A stretch of 64,000 nt of DNA, taken from the NCBI GenBank assembly GCA_913020155.1, contig CAJWBA010000005.1, forward strand, positions 1 to 64,000. Direction: 5' to 3'. This stretch comes from an uncultured Flavobacteriales bacterium (lineage in GTDB: Bacteria > Bacteroidota > Bacteroidia > Flavobacteriales > Flavobacteriaceae). The translations under genes and the position numbers were made by a program. The notes under the pieces are model-generated. The model was not told the origin of the DNA, did not search any database, and saw nothing but the letters and a program-made list of their open reading frames with translations. Positions within the stretch are counted from its first letter, which is position 1. Each line of letters begins with the position of its first letter. Shown here in pieces: positions 44,345 through 52,925 of the stretch.

Positions 44345-44886
44345 AGAAAGCTGTTTTTTAAATCCCTCCAGAGGGTGTCTTTTTCACTCAAAATTTGATC
44401 TTTTTCTGTAATGCGCCAATCAATATTGAGTTCTGGATCGTTGTACAAAATTCCCCCCTCAAATTCAGGATGATAATAAGCGTCTGTTTTGTAAAAAACG
44501 ACTGCATCGGAGCTGAGAACGGCATAACCATGTGCACACCCTTTGGGTACAAATAATTGTTCCTTGTTTTTTTGACTCAATTCAAATGTTACAACTGCTC
44601 CATATGTTCTGCTGTCTTTTCTTAAGTCTACAGCTACATCTAAAATCGTTCCTCTTAAGGCACGAACAAGTTTCGCTTGTGCAAAAGGTTCTTTTTGAAA
44701 ATGTAATCCTCGTATTACGCCATAAGTAGAGTAAGTTTCGTTATCCTGAATGGGATTAAAAGAGAGTTGAGTTGCTTGTTCAAAACGTTCTTTTTGAAAA
44801 CTCTCGTAAAAATAGCCTCTAGGATCTTCATAAACTTTCGGTTTAATCAACCAACACCCATCTATTTTTGTTTGAATTGCTTCCAT
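44341..44886 (-). CDS. rfbC: dTDP-4-dehydrorhamnose 3,5-epimerase
   Basis: A 181-residue cupin-fold enzyme that epimerises C3 and C5 of dTDP-4-keto-6-deoxyglucose. It has the signature DPRGYFYESFQ, the active-site His in IRGLHFQKEPF, DVAVDLRKDS, FVPKGCAHGYAVLS and the C-terminal LNIDWRI. It lies one base after rfbA and overlaps rfbD by four. Confidence 0.94.
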   Translation of the reverse strand: MEAIQTKIDGCWLIKPKVYEDPRGYFYESFQKERFEQATQLSFNPIQDNETYSTYGVIRGLHFQKEPFAQAKLVRALRGTILDVAVDLRKDSRTYGAVVTFELSQKNKEQLFVPKGCAHGYAVLSSDAVVFYKTDAYYHPEFEGGILYNDPELNIDWRITEKDQILSEKDTLWRDLKNSFL

Positions 44887-44887
44887 A

Positions 44888-45751
44888 CTAATTCGAGATC
44901 AATGACTTTAAATAATCCCCATAAACATTTCCTTTGAATTCTTCTGCCAAATGACGCAACTGCTCTTGGTCTATTGATCCAGAATGGTATGCTGCGGCTT
45001 CAATAGCTCCAACCAAAACACCTTGTCTGGACTGAATAACTTGTACAAACTGACTGGCCTCCATCAATGATTCAATGGTTCCTGTATCCAACCATGCTGT
45101 TCCGTGATCTAAGACTTCTACCTGTAAGCGCTCTTCTACCATGTACAATCGGTTGAGGTCCGTAATTTCAAGTTCTCCTCGTTTACTGGGTCTTAATTTT
45201 TTTGCTTTTTCTACTACTGTATTATCATAAAAATAAATTCCGGGAACAGCAAAAGAAGACTTGGGATGAGTCGGTTTTTCTTCTATGTCTATTACCTTTT
45301 TATTGGAATCAAATTGAACTATTCCATAACGTTGCGGATCGCATACTTTACTTGCAAAAATCATTCCTCCATCGAGAGAGGCATGTTTTTTTAATTGATC
45401 AATAAAACGTGTTCCATAAAATAAATTATCTCCTAAAATTAAAGCTACGGGTTCATTGTTTATGAATTCTTCTCCTAAAATAAAGGCTTGTGCTAAACCG
45501 TTTGGCTCTGCTTGTTCTATATATGAAAAACTACACCCTATTCTAGATCCGTTTCCTAATAGTCTTTGATACAAAGGAAGGTCTTGTGGGGTGGTTATGA
45601 TCAAAATTTCATGAATCCCTGCTTCAATTAAAGTTGCTAGAGGGTAATAAACCATCGGTTTGTCATAAATGGGCATAAGCTGCTTACTTACTGCTTTGGT
45701 CAGCGGATACAAGCGTGTTCCATTTCCCCCTGCTAAGATTATTCCTTTCAT
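44888..45751 (-). CDS. rfbA: Glucose-1-phosphate thymidylyltransferase
   Basis: A 287-residue enzyme that makes dTDP-glucose, the first step of dTDP-rhamnose synthesis. It begins MKGIILAGGNGTRLYPLT with the nucleotide-binding G-x-G-T-R loop, followed by SKQLMPIYDKPMVYYPL and LGDNLFYG. I start at the ATG at 45751; an in-frame ATG nine codons earlier would overlap rfbB. It follows rfbB by ten bases. Confidence 0.95.
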   Translation of the reverse strand: MKGIILAGGNGTRLYPLTKAVSKQLMPIYDKPMVYYPLATLIEAGIHEILIITTPQDLPLYQRLLGNGSRIGCSFSYIEQAEPNGLAQAFILGEEFINNEPVALILGDNLFYGTRFIDQLKKHASLDGGMIFASKVCDPQRYGIVQFDSNKKVIDIEEKPTHPKSSFAVPGIYFYDNTVVEKAKKLRPSKRGELEITDLNRLYMVEERLQVEVLDHGTAWLDTGTIESLMEASQFVQVIQSRQGVLVGAIEAAAYHSGSIDQEQLRHLAEEFKGNVYGDYLKSLISN

Positions 45752-45761
45752 AATTCTTGTT

Positions 45762-46781
45762 TTATTTTCTTTTGGCAAGATAGTGCTCCACTGTCATTTT
45801 TAACCCTTCTTCAAAAGGTGTTTGAGGAGCCCATTTTAAATCATTTATAATTTTAGTTGCATCGATAGCATATCGATAATCATGCCCCAGTCGATCGGTA
45901 ACGTAAGTTATTAATTTAGAATACGACTCGCCGTTGGTTCGGGGTTCAATTTTATCTAAAATATCTGTTACCAAAGTACATAACTCGAGATTGGTTTTTT
46001 CATTATCTCCACCAACTGCGTAGACTTCCCCCAAAACGCCTCTTTCAAAAACGATTTGAATTGCCTTGCAGTGATCTTTTACAAAAAGCCAATCTCTAAT
46101 ATTTTCACCCTTCCCATAAATTGGAATTGGTTCTTCTTGAATTGCTTTTCTGATAATTGTTGGTATCAATTTTTCATGATGTTGATGTGGTCCAAAGTTA
46201 TTGGAACAATTTGTAGCCACTACAGGTAAACCATAGGTGTGAAAATAACTTCGAGCTAAATGGTCTGAGGCTGCCTTAGATGCACTGTAGGGGCTGTTGG
46301 GGGCATATGGTGTCTTTTCTGTGAAAGCTCCTTCTAACCCCAGAGTCCCGTATACCTCATCTGTAGAAATATGATGAAAACGGGCTGTTTTGAAAGTTGA
46401 TTTAAACTTTTGATCATCATCTAGCCAGCTTTTTCTGGAAGCTTCTAAAAGCTGAAAAGTTCCCATAATATTGGTTTCTACGAATGCCTTTGGTCCACTT
46501 ATTGAATTGTCAACATGTGATTCTGCAGCAAAATGAATAACTCCTTGAATATTGTTCTCACGAAAGAGTTTTTCCAAAAGAATTGCATCACAAATGTCTC
46601 CTTCTACAAAAGAAACCTGAGTGTTTCCTTTCCAACGATCAAGAGCTTTTAAATCAGCCGCATAAGTTTTTTTGTCTAAAATTAAAAGGTTTTGATCTGG
46701 CTTTATTTCTATCAGATAATCTATGAAGTTGGAGCCAATAAACCCTAATCCTCCTGTTATTAGTATTGTTGTTTTTTGCAT
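45762..46781 (-). CDS. rfbB: dTDP-glucose 4,6-dehydratase
   Basis: A 339-residue extended short-chain dehydrogenase. NAD binding is by GGLGFIGSNFID; the catalytic region has STDEVYG and the Tyr-x3-Lys motif YSASKAASDHL; SNNFGPHQHHEKLIP and YGKGENIRDWLFV are typical of RmlB. It converts dTDP-glucose to the 4-keto-6-deoxy sugar. It starts two bases before the end of the GH3 gene's downstream gap, so it is part of the same tight operon. Confidence 0.95.
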   Translation of the reverse strand: MQKTTILITGGLGFIGSNFIDYLIEIKPDQNLLILDKKTYAADLKALDRWKGNTQVSFVEGDICDAILLEKLFRENNIQGVIHFAAESHVDNSISGPKAFVETNIMGTFQLLEASRKSWLDDDQKFKSTFKTARFHHISTDEVYGTLGLEGAFTEKTPYAPNSPYSASKAASDHLARSYFHTYGLPVVATNCSNNFGPHQHHEKLIPTIIRKAIQEEPIPIYGKGENIRDWLFVKDHCKAIQIVFERGVLGEVYAVGGDNEKTNLELCTLVTDILDKIEPRTNGESYSKLITYVTDRLGHDYRYAIDATKIINDLKWAPQTPFEEGLKMTVEHYLAKRK

Positions 46782-46783
46782 TT

Positions 46784-48268
46784 TTAAACCTTTTTTTCTA
46801 GAGAGTCTGCTATTTTGCGATCGTTAGATAAACGAGGAACTTTGTTTTGTCCTCCTAATTTTCCTATAGATTTCATGTAAGCTTCAAATCCTTGTTTTGC
46901 AACTGATTTGACAACAAGTTTCCTAAGAACTTTCCCTTGAATCAAATCTTGATAATAAACGTTCTGTTTCTCCATTTCTTGATCCAATACTTTTTCAAAA
47001 GCTTCAATGTCTTTTGGCGGAAGATCAAATTCAATACACCATTCGTGGTAGGGCAAGCCTTTTTCTGGTTTCACTTGGGGAGCAACTGTAAACTCACGAA
47101 CACGAATATCAGTGCCTTCTGTTGCTTTTTTGAGAGCCGTTTCTACTTCTTTTCCGATAACATGTTCTCCAAAGGCAGAAATAAAATGTTTTATTCTACC
47201 TGTAACAATTAGTCGATAAGGTGCCCTAGATAAAAAACTAACAGTGTCTCCGATGTTGTATGCCCAAAGTCCTGCACTTGTCGAAATGATAAGAGCATAA
47301 TTTACTCCCAACTCTATTTCGTGTAAGAAATGACGTTTTGGGTTTTCTTGCTGAATCTGGTCAACTCGAATAAATTCATAAAAAATATCGTTGTTTAACA
47401 ACAACAGTAATCCATCTTTTTCTGTAAGATCTTGATAGGCAAAAAACCCTTCGGATGCTGGAAAAAGTTCTATTGTATCTACCTTTCGTCCAATAAGATT
47501 ATTAAATACACTTTTATAGGGTTCAAAATTAACTCCACCATAAACTAAAAGAGAAAAATCTTTAAAGATGTCCCCAACATTTTTATTTGTTTTCTTTTTT
47601 AATTTTTCGAAATACATCTGAACCCATGAGGGAATTCCTCCAATTAGAGTCATGTTTTTTGTTAATGTCTCCTCAACAATTGTGTCTACTTTTTGTTCCC
47701 AATCTTCTATGCAGTTTGTTTCCCAACTGGGCATTCTGCTTTTTTGTAAATAACGTGGAACATAATGTGCAACGATTCCAGATAAACGTCCCAACGCAAC
47801 TCCATTTTTATCTTCTAGCTCGGGACTCCCTTGAATAAAAATCTGTTTCCCTTTTAAAAACCCTGTTTTCCCTGTTCTGTGAATATAGTTTAACAATGCA
47901 TCCCTTGCAGCGTTTATGTGAGTAGGCATAGACTCTTTGGTTATTGGAATGTGTTTTGCTCCTGAGGTTGTTCCGCTTGTTTTAGAAAAATAGATTGGTT
48001 TTCCGGGCCACAGTATGTCCTCTTCCCCTGCAACCATTCGATCAATGTATGGGCTCAATTCTTCATAATCCCTTACGGGTACAAATTGAGAGAAATCGGC
48101 GAGAGTCTTTATCGATCTAAAATTGTGGTCTTTTCCAAAGGTTGTGTCTCGTGCAGTTGCAATTAGTTTTTGAAAGGTTTTTTTTTGAGATTCGATAGGG
48201 CTTTTTATCCACTTTTGATTTCTTCTGAATATTATCCTAGCAAAAAGTTTTGCTGCTATTTGCTTCAT
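46784..48268 (-). CDS. GH3-family adenylate-forming (acyl-acid amido) synthetase
   Basis: A 494-residue member of the GH3 superfamily, named for plant enzymes that adenylate carboxylic acids and join them to amino acids. The ATP-binding motif TSGTTSGAKHIPIT is clear, and the C-terminal part has RLIVTGRIKHFISAFGEHV. GH3 proteins are widespread in Bacteroidota but uncharacterised there. Its place directly after the M23 peptidase (three bases) and before rfbB suggests a link to envelope or glycan biology, which is inference. Confidence 0.82.
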   Translation of the reverse strand: MKQIAAKLFARIIFRRNQKWIKSPIESQKKTFQKLIATARDTTFGKDHNFRSIKTLADFSQFVPVRDYEELSPYIDRMVAGEEDILWPGKPIYFSKTSGTTSGAKHIPITKESMPTHINAARDALLNYIHRTGKTGFLKGKQIFIQGSPELEDKNGVALGRLSGIVAHYVPRYLQKSRMPSWETNCIEDWEQKVDTIVEETLTKNMTLIGGIPSWVQMYFEKLKKKTNKNVGDIFKDFSLLVYGGVNFEPYKSVFNNLIGRKVDTIELFPASEGFFAYQDLTEKDGLLLLLNNDIFYEFIRVDQIQQENPKRHFLHEIELGVNYALIISTSAGLWAYNIGDTVSFLSRAPYRLIVTGRIKHFISAFGEHVIGKEVETALKKATEGTDIRVREFTVAPQVKPEKGLPYHEWCIEFDLPPKDIEAFEKVLDQEMEKQNVYYQDLIQGKVLRKLVVKSVAKQGFEAYMKSIGKLGGQNKVPRLSNDRKIADSLEKKV

Positions 48269-48271
48269 ATG

Positions 48272-49147
48272 CTATTTTTTAGAAAAATCAATGAAGTTTT
48301 CAGGATTCATAGGATATCCATCACTCCAAAGTTCAAAATGTAAGTGCCAGCCTGTTGTAAATTCACCCGTATTTCCTGCTGTAGCTATTACCTCTCCTGG
48401 TTTTACAAAATCTCCTTGTTGCTTACTTAAAGAAGCATTGTGCTTATAGGCAGAAATTAACCCATAGGGGTGTTCAATTATAATGACGTGACCAGTCCCT
48501 GATGTCCATTCTGAAAAAATCACCCTTCCCTCGGCTACTGATTTAATGGGGTCATTTTCTTTGAGAACGATATCTACTGCATAATGTTTGTTTGCAAGAT
48601 TATAAACTTGAGATAAATTACCTTGAGCTGGAGGAAAAAGAACAAAATCAACTTTGTTTTTGGAGTTTCCAGGGAGATTGTATTTATCCTCTTGGTGTAC
48701 TATTGCCCTGAGTAAAGAGTCGTCTGCACTTGTTGAAACAATTTCTTTTGGTTTTTTTTGGAAGCTATCCAGCTCTATTTTACTTTCTTCTAGATCATCA
48801 GATTTCAGATCGCCTGCCAAAACCCTTTGAATCGAGTTTAAGTAGCGTATGGACTGATCGTAAGCTTTGCTTAATGAATCTAACTTAAAAGCATTTTCTG
48901 CGGTTTGAGCTCGCATCTCCGTTGAAGAGTATCCAGGAATAAATTCTTTTAATGGAGTTGACGCTATTAAAAAAAAAGTTGCTATTGCAAAGATTGAAAT
49001 TAAAAGAATAGATATAATCATTACGTTCAATCGAGTCAACCGAAAATACATTTGCTCTTCAAATGTCTCTTCATTTAGTACTACTAATCGATACTTATTT
49101 AATAGTTTTTGTTTGAAATTTCCTCTTTTCTCTGGTGTTTTTTTCAT
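48272..49147 (-). CDS. M23-family peptidoglycan metallopeptidase, active-site intact
   Basis: A 291-residue membrane-anchored peptidase. A cytoplasmic N-terminus is followed by one helix (about 45-65, VMIISILLISIFAIATFFLI), a coiled linker and a C-terminal LytM domain. The zinc ligands are complete: His-x3-Asp in KHYAVDIV and His-x-His in GWHLHFELW, with GHVIIIEH between. It should cut cross-linked peptidoglycan peptides in the periplasm. I start at ATG 49147 (MKKTPEKRG). First gene of the polysaccharide operon. Confidence 0.87.
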   Translation of the reverse strand: MKKTPEKRGNFKQKLLNKYRLVVLNEETFEEQMYFRLTRLNVMIISILLISIFAIATFFLIASTPLKEFIPGYSSTEMRAQTAENAFKLDSLSKAYDQSIRYLNSIQRVLAGDLKSDDLEESKIELDSFQKKPKEIVSTSADDSLLRAIVHQEDKYNLPGNSKNKVDFVLFPPAQGNLSQVYNLANKHYAVDIVLKENDPIKSVAEGRVIFSEWTSGTGHVIIIEHPYGLISAYKHNASLSKQQGDFVKPGEVIATAGNTGEFTTGWHLHFELWSDGYPMNPENFIDFSKK

Positions 49148-49156
49148 GGTGTAATA

Positions 49157-49164
49157 CAAATATA
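49157..49164 (-). promoter_or_regulatory. -7 box of the M23-GH3-rfb operon
   Basis: TATATTTG on the minus strand matches TAnnTTTG and ends nine bases before the ATG at 49147. It would drive the whole run down to ugd. Confidence 0.5.
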
Positions 49165-49232
49165 AAGAAACCCTAGATTAAAAATTACTGCTTTCCTTAC
49201 ACAAAATATAGATTCCCTATAATTTTTATTTT

Positions 49233-49240
49233 TACATTTG
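49233..49240 (+). promoter_or_regulatory. -7 box of tatA
   Basis: TACATTTG matches TAnnTTTG and ends 15 bases before the tatA ATG at 49256. Confidence 0.5.
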
Positions 49241-49255
49241 TGAAAAATCAATGTT

Positions 49256-49453
49256 ATGATAAAATTAATAACTTTTTTAGGAATGATAGGAGGTCCACAA
49301 ATAATCCTCATCGTTATTGTCGTTTTATTACTTTTTGGTGGCAGAAAAATTCCTGAACTGATGCGTGGTCTTGGAAGCGGTATCAAAGAGTTTAAAAATG
49401 CTACCAAAGAAGAGGAAGAAGATTCTTCAAAAATTGAAAATGAGAAAGATTAA
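49256..49453 (+). CDS. tatA: Twin-arginine translocase subunit TatA
   Basis: A 65-residue protein: an N-terminal membrane helix (about 11-27, GGPQIILIVIVVLLLFGG), the hinge RKIPELMRGLGSGIKEFK that defines TatA/B amphipathic helices, and an acidic tail. TatA forms the pore for folded, twin-arginine proteins at the inner membrane. tatC is not in the window. It is divergent from the M23 gene and its 3' end overlaps the convergent DUF4837 gene by four bases. Confidence 0.92.
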   Translation: MIKLITFLGMIGGPQIILIVIVVLLLFGGRKIPELMRGLGSGIKEFKNATKEEEEDSSKIENEKD

Positions 49454-50424
49454 TTCTCTATTTTAGTTGCTTGACTAAAAGAGGATATGATGGTGTTTAA
49501 TTCAAACATAAAATCTCGCTTACTTAATGAAGGAGCAAAAGCAAAGCCTTCTACCACTATCCATTTTTTGTTTAGTTCATCCTTAAGCATATAGTTCGTA
49601 AAAGGGCCCGCCATAAAGTCTTTTTTAACCTCCCACATCCCTTTTGTCAAATAAGCCTCTTTATCATCCAAAGTTGTTTTATAAAGATAGGGAAGATATG
49701 CTTCCTCTGTAATCATATGGCTTCCAGGAAGTCTCCCTGGGATATAAACCTCACCTATAGAGTCTCTAATTTTTACAATCTCATTCAAAGGGTTTGAGGA
49801 GAGATCTTTTAAGGGCAATGTGTAAGCAATCAAATTTAGGGTTCCTTTTTGAATTTGTTTTTCAATCCAAATAAAGTTGAACGTGTCTTTTACGGTCTTG
49901 TAGGCCGTTGGATAGGTCAAACTAAAATTGAACCGATTTTCCAAACTACTGTCTTTTGATAAAGCCTTGCGTATTCGTCTCAGTTTTTCCTTTCGTTCAT
50001 TTTCTTGAAATAAGCCTTGTATTAGTCGCTTGTTCTCTCGAACATATTCTTTCATGATTTCTTCATCTTCACCTCTAAAGAATGCAACTATTTGAGGTCG
50101 TGCAAAAGGGTTTTGTTTCAACTCAAAGCGAGCTAAACTGTCTTTTGCGAACCAAAGTATATTTCTGCTGTTTCTGGCAAAGCCATCAAAATTTTTAGGG
50201 TGAAGTTGTTTTAAAGAAAACCTTGGCTCATTCATGGGAAGACCTTCGTATTCTGAGGCAAGTTCATTGCGGACAGCTTCTCCCAAATCTCCTTTCCATT
50301 GAGCTTTGCTCATCACAACAGTAACGTGATTTAAATTTCCGTTTGAATCAGGAACATAACGTTCTGCCTTTTTGGAGGAACATCCTAATGAAACTAAAGT
50401 TAAAGCAAAGAGGAGTTTTTTCAT
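49450..50424 (-). CDS. DUF4837 lipoprotein
   Basis: A 324-residue lipoprotein; from the ATG at 50424 the signal MKKLLFALTLVSLGC places the lipid Cys at 15. The body matches DUF4837 of Bacteroidota: GDLGEAVRNELA, YEGLPMNEPRFSLKQ, the basic helix RKEKLRRIRKALSK and the final EGFAFAPSLSKRDFMFEL. Function is unknown; the protein is expected at the periplasmic face of a membrane. It is 76 bases downstream of pgk on the same strand. Confidence 0.78.
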   Translation of the reverse strand: MKKLLFALTLVSLGCSSKKAERYVPDSNGNLNHVTVVMSKAQWKGDLGEAVRNELASEYEGLPMNEPRFSLKQLHPKNFDGFARNSRNILWFAKDSLARFELKQNPFARPQIVAFFRGEDEEIMKEYVRENKRLIQGLFQENERKEKLRRIRKALSKDSSLENRFNFSLTYPTAYKTVKDTFNFIWIEKQIQKGTLNLIAYTLPLKDLSSNPLNEIVKIRDSIGEVYIPGRLPGSHMITEEAYLPYLYKTTLDDKEAYLTKGMWEVKKDFMAGPFTNYMLKDELNKKWIVVEGFAFAPSLSKRDFMFELNTIISSFSQATKIEN

Positions 50425-50500
50425 AATACCAATTCGTTTCTTATATATTGAGATTAACAAAAATCATTCCAAAGGAGGTTTCGTTAAAAATGTCTTCTAT

Positions 50501-51688
50501 TCAAACTCTTAAAGCTGCAATCCCTGGTAAGTCTTTACCTTCAAGACTTTCTAGCATGGCTCCGCCCCCTGTTGACACATAACTTACTTGATTTATAAAA
50601 CCAAATTGTTTTACCGCAGCAACTGAATCCCCTCCTCCTACAAGTGAAAAAGCTCCTTTAGATGTACTTTCAGCAATCGCCTTTCCCAATGCAATTGTTC
50701 CTTTTGCAAAGTTGGGAAATTCAAAAACTCCAACAGGACCATTCCATAATATCGTTTTAGATTCTAAAATAACAGCTCTGAATTTACTAATAGTGTCTGG
50801 ACCAGAATCAAGACCCATACATTTCTCTGGAATGGAACCAATGGGTTTAATTTGACTTTGAGAATTATTATCAAACTCCTCGGTACATACCACGTCTATT
50901 GGTAGGTGTATTTGTACATTCTTCTCCGCTGCCAGAACCAATAAATCTCTTGTGTATTGGAGATAATCGTCTTCACATAAAGAATGTCCAATACTTCCGC
51001 CCTGTGCCTTGATAAAAGTGTACGCCATTCCTCCTCCAATAATCAAATGGTCTATCTTTTCTAGTATGTTTTCAATGATAGTAATTTTTGAAGAAACTTT
51101 TGCTCCTCCCAAGATTGCTAAAACAGGTTTCTCTCCCGTATTCATGACTTTGTCGATTGACGAAACTTCTTGTTCTAAAAGTTTGCCAAAAGCTTTTTTG
51201 TTTTCGAAAAAAGAAGCGATGACTGCCGTTGAAGCGTGTGCTCTGTGCGCTGTTCCAAAAGCATCATTTACATAAACAGATCCTAAGCTCGAAAGTTGCT
51301 TCGCAAAATCTTTATCTCCTTTCGTTTCTTCTTCATAAAAACGAAGATTTTCCAAAAGTAAAACTTGACCATTTTGAAGCGAATTTGCCCTTTCTTGGGT
51401 TTCTGTTCCAATGCAGTCTTTAGCAAAAATGACCGGTACTTCCAGGGTTTTAGACACCGTTTCTTGTATTTTACTCAAAGAAAACTGAGCATCTTTACCT
51501 TTTGGACGACCTAAGTGCGACATCAAAATACAACTGCCTCCATTAGAAAGGACATAATCAATTGTCGGTTTTGCTGCTCGAATTCTTGTATCGTCTGTTA
51601 CTTTACCTTGGTCATTCAAGGGAACATTGAAGTCCACGCGAATTAAAACTTTTTCGTTGTTGAGAGATAATTTACTGAGAGTGTTCAT
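50501..51688 (-). CDS. pgk: Phosphoglycerate kinase
   Basis: A 395-residue glycolytic kinase that transfers phosphate between 1,3-bisphosphoglycerate and ADP. The substrate site RVDFNVPLND is near the start, followed by LMSHLGRPKG and LLENLRFYEEE, the hinge region VLAILGGAKVSSKI, and the nucleotide site ILWNGPVGVFE and LVGGGDSVAAVKQFG. All are intact. It is divergent from holB. Confidence 0.96.
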   Translation of the reverse strand: MNTLSKLSLNNEKVLIRVDFNVPLNDQGKVTDDTRIRAAKPTIDYVLSNGGSCILMSHLGRPKGKDAQFSLSKIQETVSKTLEVPVIFAKDCIGTETQERANSLQNGQVLLLENLRFYEEETKGDKDFAKQLSSLGSVYVNDAFGTAHRAHASTAVIASFFENKKAFGKLLEQEVSSIDKVMNTGEKPVLAILGGAKVSSKITIIENILEKIDHLIIGGGMAYTFIKAQGGSIGHSLCEDDYLQYTRDLLVLAAEKNVQIHLPIDVVCTEEFDNNSQSQIKPIGSIPEKCMGLDSGPDTISKFRAVILESKTILWNGPVGVFEFPNFAKGTIALGKAIAESTSKGAFSLVGGGDSVAAVKQFGFINQVSYVSTGGGAMLESLEGKDLPGIAALRV

Positions 51689-51704
51689 TGTAAAAATATT
51701 TTTG

Positions 51705-51712
51705 CAAAAATA
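51705..51712 (-). promoter_or_regulatory. -7 box of pgk
   Basis: TATTTTTG on the minus strand matches TAnnTTTG and ends 16 bases before the pgk ATG at 51688. Confidence 0.5.
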
Positions 51713-51770
51713 AAGAATTCCCTTCAGCTGTTGCCTTTAGATCGCCAAGCATTTAAAATTAATTTTATAT

Positions 51771-51778
51771 TATCTTTG
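51771..51778 (+). promoter_or_regulatory. -7 box of holB
   Basis: TATCTTTG matches TAnnTTTG and ends three bases before the ATG at 51782, so the transcript would be leaderless or nearly so. It argues against the in-frame start at 51731. Confidence 0.5.
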
Positions 51779-51781
51779 AGA

Positions 51782-52924
51782 ATGTTTCTAAGCGAAATTA
51801 TTGGGCAAGATTACCTAAAAGGGAAACTTTTTTCTTCCCTAAAAAAGGGCCAAGTTCCTCACAGTCAGTGTTTTATTGGTCCTTCTGGTCGTGGTGGCCT
51901 ACGTTTAGCTGTTGCTTTTGCTCTTGAGCTGTTATGGGATTCAAAACGTGTTGAGAAGCACCGGAGAGAAGAAAAAAGGGCTTCCTTTTTTTTGGAACAC
52001 CCCGATATTCATTTTATTTTCCCTGTAGCAGCATCCGCGTCGATCAGCAGCAAACCAAAATGTTCGGAATACTTAAAACAATGGAGAAGTTTTGTTTCAG
52101 AAACTCCATATGGAAGTTCAAATGAATGGATGTTATCCATTGGATCGGAAAACAAACAGGGTAACATAAGTGTTAATGAAATTGATTTGTTATTCAAGAG
52201 CTTACACCTTAAATCTTTTTCTGGAGGAGCAAAGGTTTGTGTTTTATGGGGGGTTAATAAATTAAATATCCAGTCCAGCAATAAACTATTGAAATTAATA
52301 GAGGAACCTCCAGCCAAAACATTCTTTATTTTCGTTGCCGAGAATGAATTTGATTTGCTGCCCACAATCAAATCCCGTTGTCAAATATCAACCCTTAAAC
52401 CTATCGACACGGATGAAATTAAAGCCTTTTTAATTCGTTCAAATTGTGACGAAAAGCTTGCTGAATTTTATGCTTCTAATGCGGAGGGTAGTTTAGGAAA
52501 AGCCATAGAATCATTTCAAAATATTGAACAACAAAGGGAATTTGAAACACTTTTTGTACAATGTCTAAGAAGCGCATTCAAAGCAAGCGGAAATAAAAGT
52601 GTAGTAATTGACCTCATGTCTTGGGCTAATAAAATGGGTACATTGGGAAGGACTGTCCAAAAAGAATTTCTCTTATACTGCCTCAACTTTATTCGACAAG
52701 CTTTATTGTTGTCTTACGGAGCAGAGGGTCTTGTTAATTTTCAATCTATGACAGGATTCCAAATAGGAAAGTTTGCTCCGTTTGTTCATAGTTGTAATGC
52801 TCAGGAATTGATAGAGCTGCTTGAAGACACAACTTATGCTGTTGATCGGAATGCAAACGGTAAAATACTTTTTTCTGACTTTGCCTTAAAAATGACTCGT
52901 CTCTTAAACAAAAAAGAGCTTTAG
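51782..52924 (+). CDS. holB: DNA polymerase III delta' subunit
   Basis: A 380-residue AAA+ clamp-loader subunit. It begins MFLSEIIGQDYLKGKL. The Walker A region is CFIGPSGRGGLRLA, without the usual GKT lysine, so it probably does not bind ATP, as in other delta' proteins. Later motifs include LLKLIEEPPAKTFFIFVAE and the SRC arginine-finger motif in IKSRCQIST. The C-terminal collar domain is present. It sits between the pgk promoter and the convergent methyltransferase (one base apart). Confidence 0.85.
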   Translation: MFLSEIIGQDYLKGKLFSSLKKGQVPHSQCFIGPSGRGGLRLAVAFALELLWDSKRVEKHRREEKRASFFLEHPDIHFIFPVAASASISSKPKCSEYLKQWRSFVSETPYGSSNEWMLSIGSENKQGNISVNEIDLLFKSLHLKSFSGGAKVCVLWGVNKLNIQSSNKLLKLIEEPPAKTFFIFVAENEFDLLPTIKSRCQISTLKPIDTDEIKAFLIRSNCDEKLAEFYASNAEGSLGKAIESFQNIEQQREFETLFVQCLRSAFKASGNKSVVIDLMSWANKMGTLGRTVQKEFLLYCLNFIRQALLLSYGAEGLVNFQSMTGFQIGKFAPFVHSCNAQELIELLEDTTYAVDRNANGKILFSDFALKMTRLLNKKEL

Positions 52925-52925
52925 G

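Noticed and set aside
51782-52924. Missing Walker A lysine in holB as a sign of a pseudogene
   Set aside because: Delta' subunits commonly lack a working P-loop, and the rest of the protein including the SRC motif is intact.
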